Source of the DNA: JAHFRG01 sp041495205 | GTDB lineage: Bacteria; Pseudomonadota; Gammaproteobacteria; Burkholderiales; JAHFRG01 | Direction of reading: 5' to 3' | Length of the DNA stretch: 64,000 nucleotides | Assembly: GCA_041495205.1 (NCBI GenBank) | Contig: JBGQCF010000001.1 | Location: 124,001 to 188,000, forward strand | In this document: positions 18,370 through 26,600 of the stretch, piece after piece | Numbering within the stretch: the first letter of the stretch is position 1 | How the letters are laid out: the number at the start of each line of letters is the position of its first letter | Translations under genes and position numbers: made by a program | The notes under the pieces: generated by a model | What the model saw: the letters and a program-made list of their open reading frames with translations, nothing else | Databases searched by the model: none | What the model was told of the DNA's origin: nothing

Positions 18370-18711
18370 GATGTTGGTCGAAAGTTGCTTAAGTGCAGTT
18401 CAGGTGTTCCACGCGGTTTTCGCGCAACTCAAAAAAATAGTTTGACTCGCGATCAGCCATAAAACGACTCGCGGCCATGAGTTACATGAGCACTTAAAAA
18501 CGTCATCACGCATTTGATATTCGCACGCAGCGACTTGTCATGTATTTCGTACCAACGCTGTTCGTCTAGAAACGGCATTTCATTCGGTCACGGAATTAAA
18601 ACTAAATTTTTCACTGAAATGACGACTCGTCATTTCGAAAGCGTTAGGATGACCGTCCTGGCAATGTTCGTACCTGAGATTCACGAGTAAGTAACGCCGT
18701 CCAAGTCACAA
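18370..18711. other. 342-base intergenic region with a perfect palindrome
   Basis: No ORF with coding character lies here. It separates the ABC transporter stop from the first epimerase gene and should carry a promoter for the transketolase sub-operon. The only clear element is the 21-base palindrome at 18616-18636. I could not identify an ops/JUMPstart motif for the RfaH-like protein. Confidence 0.5.
18616..18636. promoter_or_regulatory. Perfect 21-bp palindrome, candidate operator
   Basis: GAAATGACGA and its exact reverse complement TCGTCATTTC flank a single central C. There is no T-run on either side, so it is not a classical terminator. It is about 250 bases upstream of the epimerase start (18369) and 75 bases past the ABC transporter stop. 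A dimeric regulator site is the simplest reading; the protein is unknown. Confidence 0.45.
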
Positions 18712-20463
18712 TTACCGTGCCTGATGACCTAGCACCATTGCCATTTCCCCCTCTGCCACCAGCCTGCCCTGTTCGAGACGAAACAGATGATCGCAGTGTT
18801 CTACTGTGGAGAGCCGGTGGGAAACGATGAGAAGTGTCTTGTTACCGTGCAGGGCGCGCACGGCTCTCATGACGTCGTGTTCGGTGGCGGTGTCGAGCGA
18901 GCTGGTGGCTTCGTCCAGCACCAGTACCGGCGGGTCATGGTAAAGGGCACGGGCGATGCCGATGCGTTGGAGCTGGCCACCGGAGAGGCGGATACCGCGC
19001 TCGCCAACCAGAGTGTCGAGCCCTTGCGGCGAATCATTGACGAATTGTTCCAATTGCGCCGCGCGGATGGCGCGCCAAACGGCTGCTTCGTCAATCTGGT
19101 CAGCAGGCAGGCCAAAGGCGACATTGCGGCGCAGGGTGTCGTCGGTAAGGTAAATGGACTGCGGCACATAGCCGATTTGGTCTTGCCAGCCGCGAAGGTT
19201 GGTCTGGATGTCAGTGCCATCAACTTTTACGATACCACTGCAAGGAGTGAACAGGCCGAGGATGATATCTACCAACGTACTCTTGCCTGCGCCACTACCA
19301 CCGATAAATCCAACGGAGCTGCCTTGAGGAATTACCAGGCTGACGTTGCATAGGGCCTGAGCATCGGCGGACGGATACTGAAAATTAATCTGATCCAGAA
19401 CCAGCGCGCTTCTGAATGGAAAGGGCTGGGCGGACTCCGGAACAATTGTGGCATCCAGCAGAGCGAATTCGCTGTGCATGGCGTTGATCACCGGCAACGA
19501 AAAACGCACGTTTTGAACGGTAGCAATTACACGATTGACCGAGGGCATCAGGCGAAAAGCGGCCGCAGTAAATAATCCCAGCGTGGGCAAGAGTGCCTCT
19601 AGAGGCTTACCCTGCCCGATCATTACCAACACCAGAGCAGCTAACCCGCTAACGGCGAGCAGTTCCAGCCAGAGTCTGGGCAACGCTTGTAGAGTGGCTT
19701 GGCGCTGAATGAGCTGTGCGCTACCGGCGTTGTGCAACCGGTATTGGGCCAGGAAATCGCTTTCCCGCCCAAGCAGTTTCACATCCTTGGCGCCCCCCAG
19801 CCCCTCTTGCAGGCGCTGAATTCGCAGTCCCTCGTGGAACTGGAGCGCGACGCCCCAGCGCAAGAGATGGTTGCGGGTGAGGCGATTGAAACCCCATCCG
19901 GCCAGAACCAGCGTGCTCATGACCAAAAGCACGCCGAGTGGTTCCACCACCAGCAGCATCGCCGAAATGCCGATCAGTACCAACATCTCAGTAATCAGTA
20001 TCAGGCCTTGCTGAATTACGCTAGTGATGCCGCTGACCTGACCAATGGTATTGCGGATCAATTGCGCCGAATTGCGCTGTAGATGAAACGTATAGGGCTG
20101 ACGCAGATAGCCAGCAAAGAGCCGCTGTGAAAGATCGGCTTGAAGCCCGGAAACAAAGCGCGCTTGCCGCCAGGCGAGGTATGCAAGAAACAACGCCTTG
20201 ACCACGTACACACCGACCAGGGTCAGCATGCTGATGATGATCAGCCGCTCCTGGCTCGGATTGCCGAGGCTATTGAGCCAAGGCGCCAGCACCGGATACT
20301 TGGCGGCCAAATTGCTCTGCGTCATCAAGGCCAATACGGGGATGACCAGGCCAATACCAAGAGTCTCCAATACCATGCCGATCAACATCAGGCCCAACAA
20401 TACGATAGCGACGCGACGCTGGTCGAAGGTGAGCAGGTGCCAGAGCTTTTGTGCGATGGACAT
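18712..20463 (-). CDS. ABC transporter, fused permease and ATPase (MsbA/PglK-like)
   Basis: 583 aa from the ATG at 20463; an in-frame TTG at 20472 adds three residues. The first 300 residues hold about six membrane segments; the ATPase half has Walker A GGSGAGKST (about 379-387), signature LSGGQLQR (about 490-497) and Walker B VLVLDEATSSLD. Homodimers of such half-transporters flip lipid-linked glycans or lipid A. Inside this locus it is the likely exporter/flippase of the undecaprenyl-linked repeat unit, with PglK as the nearest functional model. It has its own 180-base upstream spacer and follows the regulator gene. Confidence 0.9.
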   Translation of the reverse strand: MSIAQKLWHLLTFDQRRVAIVLLGLMLIGMVLETLGIGLVIPVLALMTQSNLAAKYPVLAPWLNSLGNPSQERLIIISMLTLVGVYVVKALFLAYLAWRQARFVSGLQADLSQRLFAGYLRQPYTFHLQRNSAQLIRNTIGQVSGITSVIQQGLILITEMLVLIGISAMLLVVEPLGVLLVMSTLVLAGWGFNRLTRNHLLRWGVALQFHEGLRIQRLQEGLGGAKDVKLLGRESDFLAQYRLHNAGSAQLIQRQATLQALPRLWLELLAVSGLAALVLVMIGQGKPLEALLPTLGLFTAAAFRLMPSVNRVIATVQNVRFSLPVINAMHSEFALLDATIVPESAQPFPFRSALVLDQINFQYPSADAQALCNVSLVIPQGSSVGFIGGSGAGKSTLVDIILGLFTPCSGIVKVDGTDIQTNLRGWQDQIGYVPQSIYLTDDTLRRNVAFGLPADQIDEAAVWRAIRAAQLEQFVNDSPQGLDTLVGERGIRLSGGQLQRIGIARALYHDPPVLVLDEATSSLDTATEHDVMRAVRALHGNKTLLIVSHRLSTVEHCDHLFRLEQGRLVAEGEMAMVLGHQAR

Positions 20464-20651
20464 ATCAATCAAGGATCACAACGGGATATTGTGGACAGTG
20501 ATACCGTAGGCGCGAATGGCATCGCGAATCCAGAACGAAGACTCATGGTGCCGCTCGCTTTCAGGCACGCTACCGCCCTGCCAGGCATGAGCTAGCATAT
20601 TGATTTAATTTACTTATATTCTCCGCGCTTGCGCGGGCACTACAACCACAA

Positions 20652-21266
20652 TCAAACTTGATTGGATTCCAATCGCAGCACGTCGGGCACCAACAACGGT
20701 ATATCGCCCGGATGACTACTTATCTCCGCATGACGCTCGCGTGGCTCGGCAATTTCAGTCAATATGCGCGCATCGTGCATATCGGCTTGGTCTAATACTT
20801 TCCAAACGCGTTTACCCAGGAACTGCTCCCGCTCGCTTGTAGGATCGTAAATGCCCACGATCGTAATATTTCGTTCCATTGCCCGTAACGTCGCGATCTC
20901 GGCGAGATCCGATACGCCACACAGGAGCAGGCGCTGCCAGCGGTTGCGTTCGCATTGATCAAGCAGACGTGAGCAGGAATTTCCTGCTTCTCGATAGAAC
21001 GACAAAGAGGTGCTCAGATATTCTGCGGTGAGCCGGCTCTTTTCGGCGAAACCCTTGGGCGTGAGGTAGTACAGGAAGCGGTTCGCCGGTGCCTGTTGAA
21101 CCTTTACCCAACCCTTGCGGACGCAACGCTTGAGATAGGAGTTGGCGAGTCCCAGCGCTACCCCGAGCTGGCGCGAAAGATAACGTTGGCTCATTTGCTC
21201 GTTACGCTGAACGGTGTCCAGGATCTCGAGCGTACGCGTGTCGTCATGGTCGGGTATAGTGTTCAT
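20652..21266 (-). CDS. EPS-associated MarR-family winged-helix regulator
   Basis: 204 aa from the ATG at 21266. Residues about 8-80 form a winged helix (RYLSRQLGVALGLANSYLKR as recognition region, then the wing with FLYYLTPKGF). The C-terminal half (LLLCGVSDLAEIATLRAME ... VGIYDP) looks like a CoA-binding-type Rossmann sensor. This two-part protein matches the EPS-associated MarR family found beside polysaccharide loci and RfaH-like genes in proteobacteria. Start choice: the ATG lies inside a palindrome that also covers a -10 element, and no Shine-Dalgarno sequence precedes it, so the mRNA may be nearly leaderless. Autoregulation is likely. Confidence 0.85.
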   Translation of the reverse strand: MNTIPDHDDTRTLEILDTVQRNEQMSQRYLSRQLGVALGLANSYLKRCVRKGWVKVQQAPANRFLYYLTPKGFAEKSRLTAEYLSTSLSFYREAGNSCSRLLDQCERNRWQRLLLCGVSDLAEIATLRAMERNITIVGIYDPTSEREQFLGKRVWKVLDQADMHDARILTEIAEPRERHAEISSHPGDIPLLVPDVLRLESNQV

Positions 21267-21285
21267 TCTGTGAACACTATACCCG
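21251..21285. promoter_or_regulatory. 35-bp palindrome: probable autoregulatory operator
   Basis: CGGGTATAGTGTTCA and its exact reverse complement, 15 bases each, flank TTCTG. The element spans the start codon (21266-21264) and the -10 hexamer (minus-strand TATAGT at 21281-21276) of the MarR-type gene. Occupation by a dimer would block transcription. I found no second copy in the window. Confidence 0.7.
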
Positions 21286-21303
21286 AAAACCAAAATAGAT
21301 CAA
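21276..21303 (-). promoter_or_regulatory. Sigma-70-like promoter of the EPS regulator gene
   Basis: On the minus strand TTGATC (21303-21298) and TATAGT (21281-21276) are separated by 16 bases. Transcription would begin a few bases before the ATG at 21266. The -10 lies inside the 35-bp palindrome. Confidence 0.55.
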
Positions 21304-21329
21304 TAGCAAATTAGGTATTTAGCTTGGGC

Positions 21330-21875
21330 CTAGCGGGTGGGAGGTTCGAGCTGATCTCGTGCGATTTGGGCCCGTACCTGGTGCCCCAGCATATCTAGGA
21401 GCAGTATCACCCGTCCACGCCCGCTTTTGGCAAGCAGGACACCCTCGTAACCGGCGAGCGGTCCTTCTGCCACCCGCGCCCGGTCGCCGACCGCAAGCTT
21501 AGGCTCGGCCCAATCGTGCAGGCCGTCATTGTCCTGCTGAGACTTGAGGTGCGCCACCAGGTCGTCCGGCACCCGCGCCGGCTCAGTGCCGAAGCGCACC
21601 AAGGACATTACGCCCAGCGTCGAACGGATCGGTATCCAGTTGTCGGTGTGCGAATCCAGGTTGATGAACAGGTAGCGTGGGAACAGGGGTTCGATTACGA
21701 GCACACGTTTGCCGCGGCGTTTGCGCGACTGGCGAAGGCGGGGGAGGTACACGCCATAGCCTTGGCGCGCAAGGTTCGCCAGCGCGACTTCTTCCTGGCG
21801 TGGCTTGGTGTAGACCAGATACCAGGACTTCTTGCGCGCTGAACTTGCAGCCGTCAAGGGCATGCCGATCGACAT
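21330..21875 (-). CDS. RfaH/NusG-like transcription antitermination protein
   Basis: 181 aa. The NGN domain starts with SWYLVYTKPRQEEVA and contains PLFPRYLFI and STLGVMSLVRFG; the C-terminal KOW domain has VGDRARVAEGPLAGYEG. RfaH paralogs bind RNA polymerase at ops sites and let it read through long polysaccharide operons. Its gene lies just upstream of the MarR-type regulator in the middle of a long operon set, so both probably control this locus. No canonical ops sequence was found by eye. Start at 21875 (alternative ATG at residue 5). Confidence 0.88.
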   Translation of the reverse strand: MSIGMPLTAASSARKKSWYLVYTKPRQEEVALANLARQGYGVYLPRLRQSRKRRGKRVLVIEPLFPRYLFINLDSHTDNWIPIRSTLGVMSLVRFGTEPARVPDDLVAHLKSQQDNDGLHDWAEPKLAVGDRARVAEGPLAGYEGVLLAKSGRGRVILLLDMLGHQVRAQIARDQLEPPTR

Positions 21876-22020
21876 GTTTTGCGGGACCAGGCCGGAGCTT
21901 GTTGCACCCGCGTCATCCCCACAGCCAGAGTGCCATCGCTTCGATACACCTCATTTTCGAACTGTGCGAACTATAGCTGCCATACATGTACCCCTGCAGT
22001 GCACAAACGATCTTCATTCG

Positions 22021-22220
22021 AACCAATAAATCCGGCCCCGCCGGTGACAAGGATCATGGAACCGCTCCGAAAGCACGTATGTACATTAAAATCATGATAT
22101 CCGGTTTTTCCGATCAGGCCTTAACGATGTTGTCGGCAGGCTCCAGGTAAACGCCGCGGGTATCCATGATAAGTTTCGCGTGTTTTTTATGCTTTCGTAG
22201 TCGAAGGCATCGTGATTGGT
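22021..22220 (-). pseudogene. Relic copy of the rmlB / UDP-sugar dehydrogenase junction
   Basis: This stretch repeats 26401-26600 in the same orientation at exactly 4380 bases distance, with about 14 mismatches in the first 180 bases and a one-base indel after that. It encodes the first 13 codons of rmlB (MILVTGGAGFIGS), the spacer, and the last residues of the nucleotide-sugar dehydrogenase (DTRGVYLEPADNIVKA), with a frameshift just before. Both genes are broken here. It is the remnant of an ancestral duplicate or of recombination around the rml cassette. Confidence 0.85.
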
Positions 22221-22338
22221 AGTGGTCTCCCGCAGTCTTGAATGAAAGCTTCGACCGGTTCCCATGTAGGCATACTCGTTCACGCCTGTTTTCGCAATCC
22301 ATCACGATTATTGTTCGACACTTTAAACGTGCGCGACC

Positions 22339-22557
22339 CTACCTTACAAATACTTCGACCATGCCCGCGCGGAACGCGCTGCTCGCTGTAACCAATACGC
22401 CCGACGGGGAAAGCGTGTCCGGGAGATCTGCGGCAAGCACACGGTCATCGTCCCTTGCGTGATGCCTAGACCCGATCTGGCCCAGCGGTGCGCCTGGAAG
22501 TTCACGGCCGAGGCGCATTCCGGAACGGACGGTCGTGGTCGCAGAGAAATAGTGCGT
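22339..22557 (-). pseudogene. Orphan C-terminal reading frame after rmlD
   Basis: In the same frame as rmlD, right after its stop, an open frame without a start continues for about 70 codons (VLAADLPDTLSPSGVLVTAS ... GMVEVFVR) to a TAG at 22339. It has plausible amino-acid composition but I do not recognise the family. Together with the relic at 22021 it makes 21876-22557 a graveyard of gene ends between rfaH and rmlD. Confidence 0.3.
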
Positions 22558-23418
22558 TCAGACAGCATGTAAATGGCTGTACTCGGCCAGGCATTGCTTC
22601 AATGATGATTGCCATGCCGGCAACTCGAGCCCGAAACTTGTCCTGAATTTGGTGTTATCGAGCACTGAATTTGCCGGGCGCGCAGCCGGAGTGGGATATT
22701 CTGAAGAAGGAATCGAGCGGACGGGTGTGGTCTGGCCTGAGATGCGCAAGATTTCAGTTGCAAAACCAAACCAGCTTGTTGCGCCTGAAGCACTCAAATG
22801 AAATAAACCGGACGTTTCTTTCGGCTCATCGAGGACTCGTGCTGTTGTTTCGGCGATATCGCGCGCCCAGGTGGGTGCGCCCTGCTGATCGCCGACTACT
22901 TTAAGCTCGGGGCGCTCGGCCGCAAGCCGCAGTATCGTGAGAAGGAAGTTTTTTCCGCGCGTGCTGTATACCCAACCGGTCCGCAAAATCAGGTAATCGG
23001 CACCGCTTGCCGCAACGGCCCGCTCCCCAGCGAGCTTGGTTTTGCCGTATACACTGAGAGGGTTCGGACTATCTTCCTCGGTGTAAGGAGAAGACTTGGT
23101 GCCATCGAACACGTAGTCGGTGGAGTAATGCACGAGCAGCGCGCCGAGGCGCTTTGCTTCTTCCACCATGATGCCGGGAGCGACGCCGTTGACCGCCATC
23201 GCCAGATCCGGCTCCGATTCAGCCTTGTCCACCGCGGTATAAGCCGCTGCGTTGACGATGATGTCCGGCTTGATTTCGCGGATGCGCGCCCTGACTGCAT
23301 CCGGTTTTGACAGGTCCATTTCTGCGCGGCCCAGCGCGGTCACCTCGCCGAGCGCGCCAAGCGTGCGTTGCAGTTCCCAGCCGATCTGCCCGTTCTTTCC
23401 GGCAATGAGAATTCTCAA
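22558..23418 (-). CDS. rmlD: dTDP-4-dehydrorhamnose reductase
   Basis: 286 aa, normal length. GKNGQIGWEL gives the NADPH motif, VDKAESEPDLAMAVN the family block, STDYVFDG and YGKTKLAGE the catalytic Thr/Tyr/Lys region. It performs the last step of dTDP-L-rhamnose synthesis. Its ATG overlaps the rmlC stop by four bases. Confidence 0.95.
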   Translation of the reverse strand: MRILIAGKNGQIGWELQRTLGALGEVTALGRAEMDLSKPDAVRARIREIKPDIIVNAAAYTAVDKAESEPDLAMAVNGVAPGIMVEEAKRLGALLVHYSTDYVFDGTKSSPYTEEDSPNPLSVYGKTKLAGERAVAASGADYLILRTGWVYSTRGKNFLLTILRLAAERPELKVVGDQQGAPTWARDIAETTARVLDEPKETSGLFHLSASGATSWFGFATEILRISGQTTPVRSIPSSEYPTPAARPANSVLDNTKFRTSFGLELPAWQSSLKQCLAEYSHLHAV

Positions 23419-23957
23419 TCGAATACCTCGGCCTTTTTGAAGGGAATGCCGGCGCGGTCTTTCGCCGAGAGCGAGGGCTCGCCGGAAACCTGCCAGGAGA
23501 TCGCGAGGTCCGGGTCGTTCCAGAGAATGGTCCGCTCGTATTCGGGGGAATAGTAATCGGTCGTTTTGTAGAGAAATTCAGCGTACTCGGACAAAACCGA
23601 GAATCCATGCGCAAATCCCGGTGGAATCCACATCATGAGTTTATTCTCGCCGGACAGCTTGTTTCCGATCCATTTGCCGAACGTGGGTGACGAACGCCGG
23701 ATATCCACCGCCACGTCGAACACCTCGCCCGCGGTCACGCGAATCAACTTCCCCTGCGGCTGCTTGATCTGGTAATGCAGTCCGCGCACCACGTTTCGTG
23801 CCGAGCGTGAATGATTGTCCTGCACGAAGTGGGTTTTTATGCCGGCTTCCCGGAATGCGCGTTCGTTCCAGCTTTCCAGGAAAAAGCCGCGCGCGTCGCC
23901 GAATACTTTCGGCTCGATGAGCAACACGTCGGGAATGGCGGCCGGAACAACCTGCAT
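23415..23957 (-). CDS. rmlC: dTDP-4-dehydrorhamnose 3,5-epimerase
   Basis: 180 aa. The catalytic His lies in RGLHYQ, the Asp in VAVDIRRSSPTFG, and the active-site Tyr in EFLYKTTDYYSPEYER, all characteristic of RmlC cupins. It epimerises C3 and C5 of dTDP-4-keto-6-deoxyglucose. It overlaps rmlA by one base and rmlD by four, giving an A-C-D coupled block. Confidence 0.96.
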   Translation of the reverse strand: MQVVPAAIPDVLLIEPKVFGDARGFFLESWNERAFREAGIKTHFVQDNHSRSARNVVRGLHYQIKQPQGKLIRVTAGEVFDVAVDIRRSSPTFGKWIGNKLSGENKLMMWIPPGFAHGFSVLSEYAEFLYKTTDYYSPEYERTILWNDPDLAISWQVSGEPSLSAKDRAGIPFKKAEVFD

Positions 23958-24835
23958 CAGAAAATCTTGTCCTGCAATAGACTCAGCAAATAGTCGCCGT
24001 AGCCGCTGCTTCTGAGGGGCGCCGCAAGCACTTGCAATTGTTTGGTGGAGATATAACCCATGCGGTAGGCGATTTCCTCGGGACAGGCGATTTTGAGGCC
24101 CTGGCGCTTCTCGATGGTCTGTATAAACTGCGAAGCGTCGAGCAACGAATCATTTGTGCCGGTATCCAGCCATGCATGGCCGCGCCCCATCACGACGACG
24201 TCCAGCTGCTGAAGCTCCCAATAACGCTTGTTGACGTCGGTAATTTCCAACTCGCCGCGCTTTGACGGCTTCAACGAGCGAGCGATCTCGACCACTTGGG
24301 CATCGTAGAAATACAGCCCCGTTACGGCATAGCGGGACCTGGGCGCAGCCGGTTTTTCCTCCAGGCTCAAAACTTTTCCGTCCATGTCGAACTCAACCAC
24401 TCCGTAGCGCTGAGGATCGCGCACCGGGTAGGCGAAGATGGTGGCGCCACTTTCTTTTTTCGCGGCGCTTCGCAGATCTTGCGGCAGTTCGTGTCCGTAG
24501 AAGATATTGTCTCCCAGAACCAGCGCGCAGGACTGATTGCCGATGAAAGACTTGCCGATGAGAAATGCTTGGGCGATGCCGTCCGGCGAAGGCTGAACTG
24601 TGTAGGAAATGTCCAACCCCCAGTGCCGGCCGTTGCCGAGCAATTGTTCAAACCTAGGCGTGTCCTGTGGGGTGGAGATGACCAGAATATCCTGGATCCC
24701 TGCCAGCATCAGGGTCGTCAGCGGGTAGTAAATCATCGGCTTGTCGTACACCGGCAGCAGCTGTTTGGAGACAACCTGGGTTGCGGGGTAAAGCCTGGAA
24801 CCCGAACCGCCGGCGAGAATAATCCCTTTTCTCAT
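23957..24835 (-). CDS. rmlA: Glucose-1-phosphate thymidylyltransferase
   Basis: 292 aa, normal length. LAGGSGSRLYPATQVVSKQL (residues 7-26) is the RmlA signature, with VYDKPMIYYPLTTLMLAGI and LGDNIFYG following. It makes dTDP-glucose and is normally feedback-inhibited by dTDP-rhamnose. The gene is separated from rmlB by a four-helix-bundle gene and short AT-rich repeats. Confidence 0.97.
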   Translation of the reverse strand: MRKGIILAGGSGSRLYPATQVVSKQLLPVYDKPMIYYPLTTLMLAGIQDILVISTPQDTPRFEQLLGNGRHWGLDISYTVQPSPDGIAQAFLIGKSFIGNQSCALVLGDNIFYGHELPQDLRSAAKKESGATIFAYPVRDPQRYGVVEFDMDGKVLSLEEKPAAPRSRYAVTGLYFYDAQVVEIARSLKPSKRGELEITDVNKRYWELQQLDVVVMGRGHAWLDTGTNDSLLDASQFIQTIEKRQGLKIACPEEIAYRMGYISTKQLQVLAAPLRSSGYGDYLLSLLQDKIF

Positions 24836-24896
24836 GCCTTGATCCTCTTGCAGTATTGTGTCATTGGGTGATTCAGTGATTCAGTTATTGGGTGAG

Positions 24897-25256
24897 TTAC
24901 GGGGCTACGCTCTTGTGCAGACCTGCCAGTAACCGGGACACTTTTTCAGTCAATTCGAACACCTCGTGGCTTCGCTCAATATAGGCGAGTTCAGACGAAA
25001 TCAACAACTGCGTTTCGAGCTCACTCAAAGATCCTTTAGCTATACTTAAGAAATGAGAAAATTCTTTTTGGCCGGATCTGGCCGCGCCTTCCGCTAAATT
25101 ACTGGGTATGGAAACAGCCGAGCGGCGGATTTGCGCAGTTAAGCCATAAATTTCTTCTTTTGGAAAGTTCTGTGTAACCTGATAAACGGTTTTTACCAGG
25201 ATCATCGCGGCTTTCCAAGCTTCTAAGTTGTAATGCGGTCTCACCCAATCTTCCAA
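24897..25256 (-). CDS. Four-helix-bundle protein (S23 / 23S rRNA IVP family)
   Basis: 119 aa from a TTG start at 25256. LEAWKAAMILVKTVYQ, FPKEEIYGLTAQIRRSAVSIPSNLAEG and FLSIAKGSLSELETQL are the recognised blocks of this family, whose founding members are encoded in rRNA intervening sequences. Free-standing copies are common inside LPS loci; their biochemical role is unknown. Here it interrupts rmlB-rmlA and is flanked on both sides by related short repeats, suggesting it arrived as a small mobile cassette (inference). Confidence 0.9.
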   Translation of the reverse strand: MEDWVRPHYNLEAWKAAMILVKTVYQVTQNFPKEEIYGLTAQIRRSAVSIPSNLAEGAARSGQKEFSHFLSIAKGSLSELETQLLISSELAYIERSHEVFELTEKVSRLLAGLHKSVAP

Positions 25257-25271
25257 TTACTTAATAACCCG

Positions 25272-25365
25272 GTTACTTAATCACTGAATTACTCAGTCAC
25301 TTAATCACCCAGTTACTTAATCACTGAATTACTCAGTCACTTAATCACTCGGTTACTCATCACCC
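25272..25365. repeat. 40-bp tandem repeat, 2.3 copies
   Basis: GTTACTTAATCACTGAATTA begins a 40-base unit at 25272 and again at 25312, with a partial third at 25352. The unit itself is built of near-repeats of TTACTTAATCAC. A degenerate relative (TGATTCAGTGATTCAGTTAT) lies at 24870-24890 on the other side of the four-helix-bundle gene. The right end of the array supplies the last codons of rmlB. Confidence 0.85.
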
Positions 25366-26437
25366 TCGAGCCTCGAGCATAGTGCATCCCCACCCATTTC
25401 TTGTATTCCCCCGATGTTACGAGGTCAATCCAGTCCTGGTTGTCGAGGTACCACTGCACGGTCTTGCGCAGCCCGCTTTCGAAATTCTGCTTGGGCCGCC
25501 AACCGGTTTCGGTCTCGATTTTCCGCGGGTCAATGGCGTAACGCCGGTCGTGGCCCGGTCGGTCGGCGACATAAGTAATCAGTGTTTCGTGTTTGATGTG
25601 CTTGCCGCTCGATTGCAGCGGCTTCAGCTCATCCAGAATGGCGCACAGCATGCGCACCACTTCGATGTTGGTTTTTTCGCCCCGGCAGCCGATATTGTAG
25701 GTTTCACCGGGCTTCCCTTTGGCTAGGACCATTCTGATTGCAGCGCAATGGTCGCCCACATAAAGCCAGTCGCGTATGTGTTTTCCATCCCCGTAGACGG
25801 GCAGAGTTTTGCTCTGCATGGCATGCAAGATCATCAGGGGAACGAGTTTCTCCGGAAACTGGAAAGGGCCGTAATTATTCGAGCAGTTGGTGGTAAGCGT
25901 GGGGAAGCCGTAAGTGCGGTGATAGGCACGCACCAGGTGATCCGCCGCCGCTTTGGATGCAGCATAAGGGCTGTTCGGCGAGTAAGGTGTGGTTTCGCTG
26001 AATGCCGGATCGTTTGTTTCCAGCGAGCCGTAGACCTCGTCGGTTGAAACATGCAGGAAACGGAACGCGTTTTTTTTGCCCGCGTCGAGGTTTTTCCAGT
26101 AAGCGCGTGCCTCTTCAAGCAAATGAAAGGTGCCGACAACGTTGGTCTGGATAAAATCTTCAGGGCCATGAATCGAACGGTCCACGTGGCTTTCCGCCGC
26201 AAAGTGGACGATCGCCCGCGGTTCATGTTGTTTGAGAAGATTGCGGAGCAGCACGCGGTCGCAAATATCTCCCTGCTGGAAAATATGCTTGGAGTTTTTT
26301 TCCAGGCTCGATAGATTGTTGAGGTTGCCGGCGTAGGTAAGCTTGTCGAGATTCACAACGGGAGTATTCTCCGTCGCGATCCAGTCCAGCACAAAATTTG
26401 AACCAATAAATCCGGCCCCGCCGGTGACAAGGATCAT
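25337..26437 (-). CDS. rmlB: dTDP-glucose 4,6-dehydratase
   Basis: 366 aa. TGGAGFIGSNF (residues 5-15), the catalytic STDEVYG, and YAASKAAADHLV (Tyr-x3-Lys) are all present. It converts dTDP-glucose to the 4-keto-6-deoxy form. The last residues (SNRVIK) and the stop are encoded by the 40-bp tandem repeat, so the natural C-terminus has been replaced by repeat sequence; the catalytic core is intact. The ATG lies inside the direct repeat whose second copy is at 22021. Confidence 0.96.
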   Translation of the reverse strand: MILVTGGAGFIGSNFVLDWIATENTPVVNLDKLTYAGNLNNLSSLEKNSKHIFQQGDICDRVLLRNLLKQHEPRAIVHFAAESHVDRSIHGPEDFIQTNVVGTFHLLEEARAYWKNLDAGKKNAFRFLHVSTDEVYGSLETNDPAFSETTPYSPNSPYAASKAAADHLVRAYHRTYGFPTLTTNCSNNYGPFQFPEKLVPLMILHAMQSKTLPVYGDGKHIRDWLYVGDHCAAIRMVLAKGKPGETYNIGCRGEKTNIEVVRMLCAILDELKPLQSSGKHIKHETLITYVADRPGHDRRYAIDPRKIETETGWRPKQNFESGLRKTVQWYLDNQDWIDLVTSGEYKKWVGMHYARGSRVMSNRVIK

Positions 26438-26600
26438 GGAACCACTCCGAAAGCACGTATGTACATTAAAACCATAATATCCGGTTTTTCCGGTCAGGCC
26501 TTGACGATGTTGTCAGCAGGTTCCAGGTAAACGCCGCGGGTATCCACGATCAACTTTGCATGTTTTTTAATGAGACGGTAATCAAAAGCATCGTGATTGG
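26401..26600. repeat. Direct repeat, intact copy (partner at 22021-22220)
   Basis: This segment covers the 5' end of rmlB, the 56-base spacer and the 3' end of the dehydrogenase gene. Its partner 4380 bases away carries the same junction in broken form. The pair brackets rmlB, the four-helix-bundle gene, rmlA, rmlC and rmlD. Confidence 0.88.
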
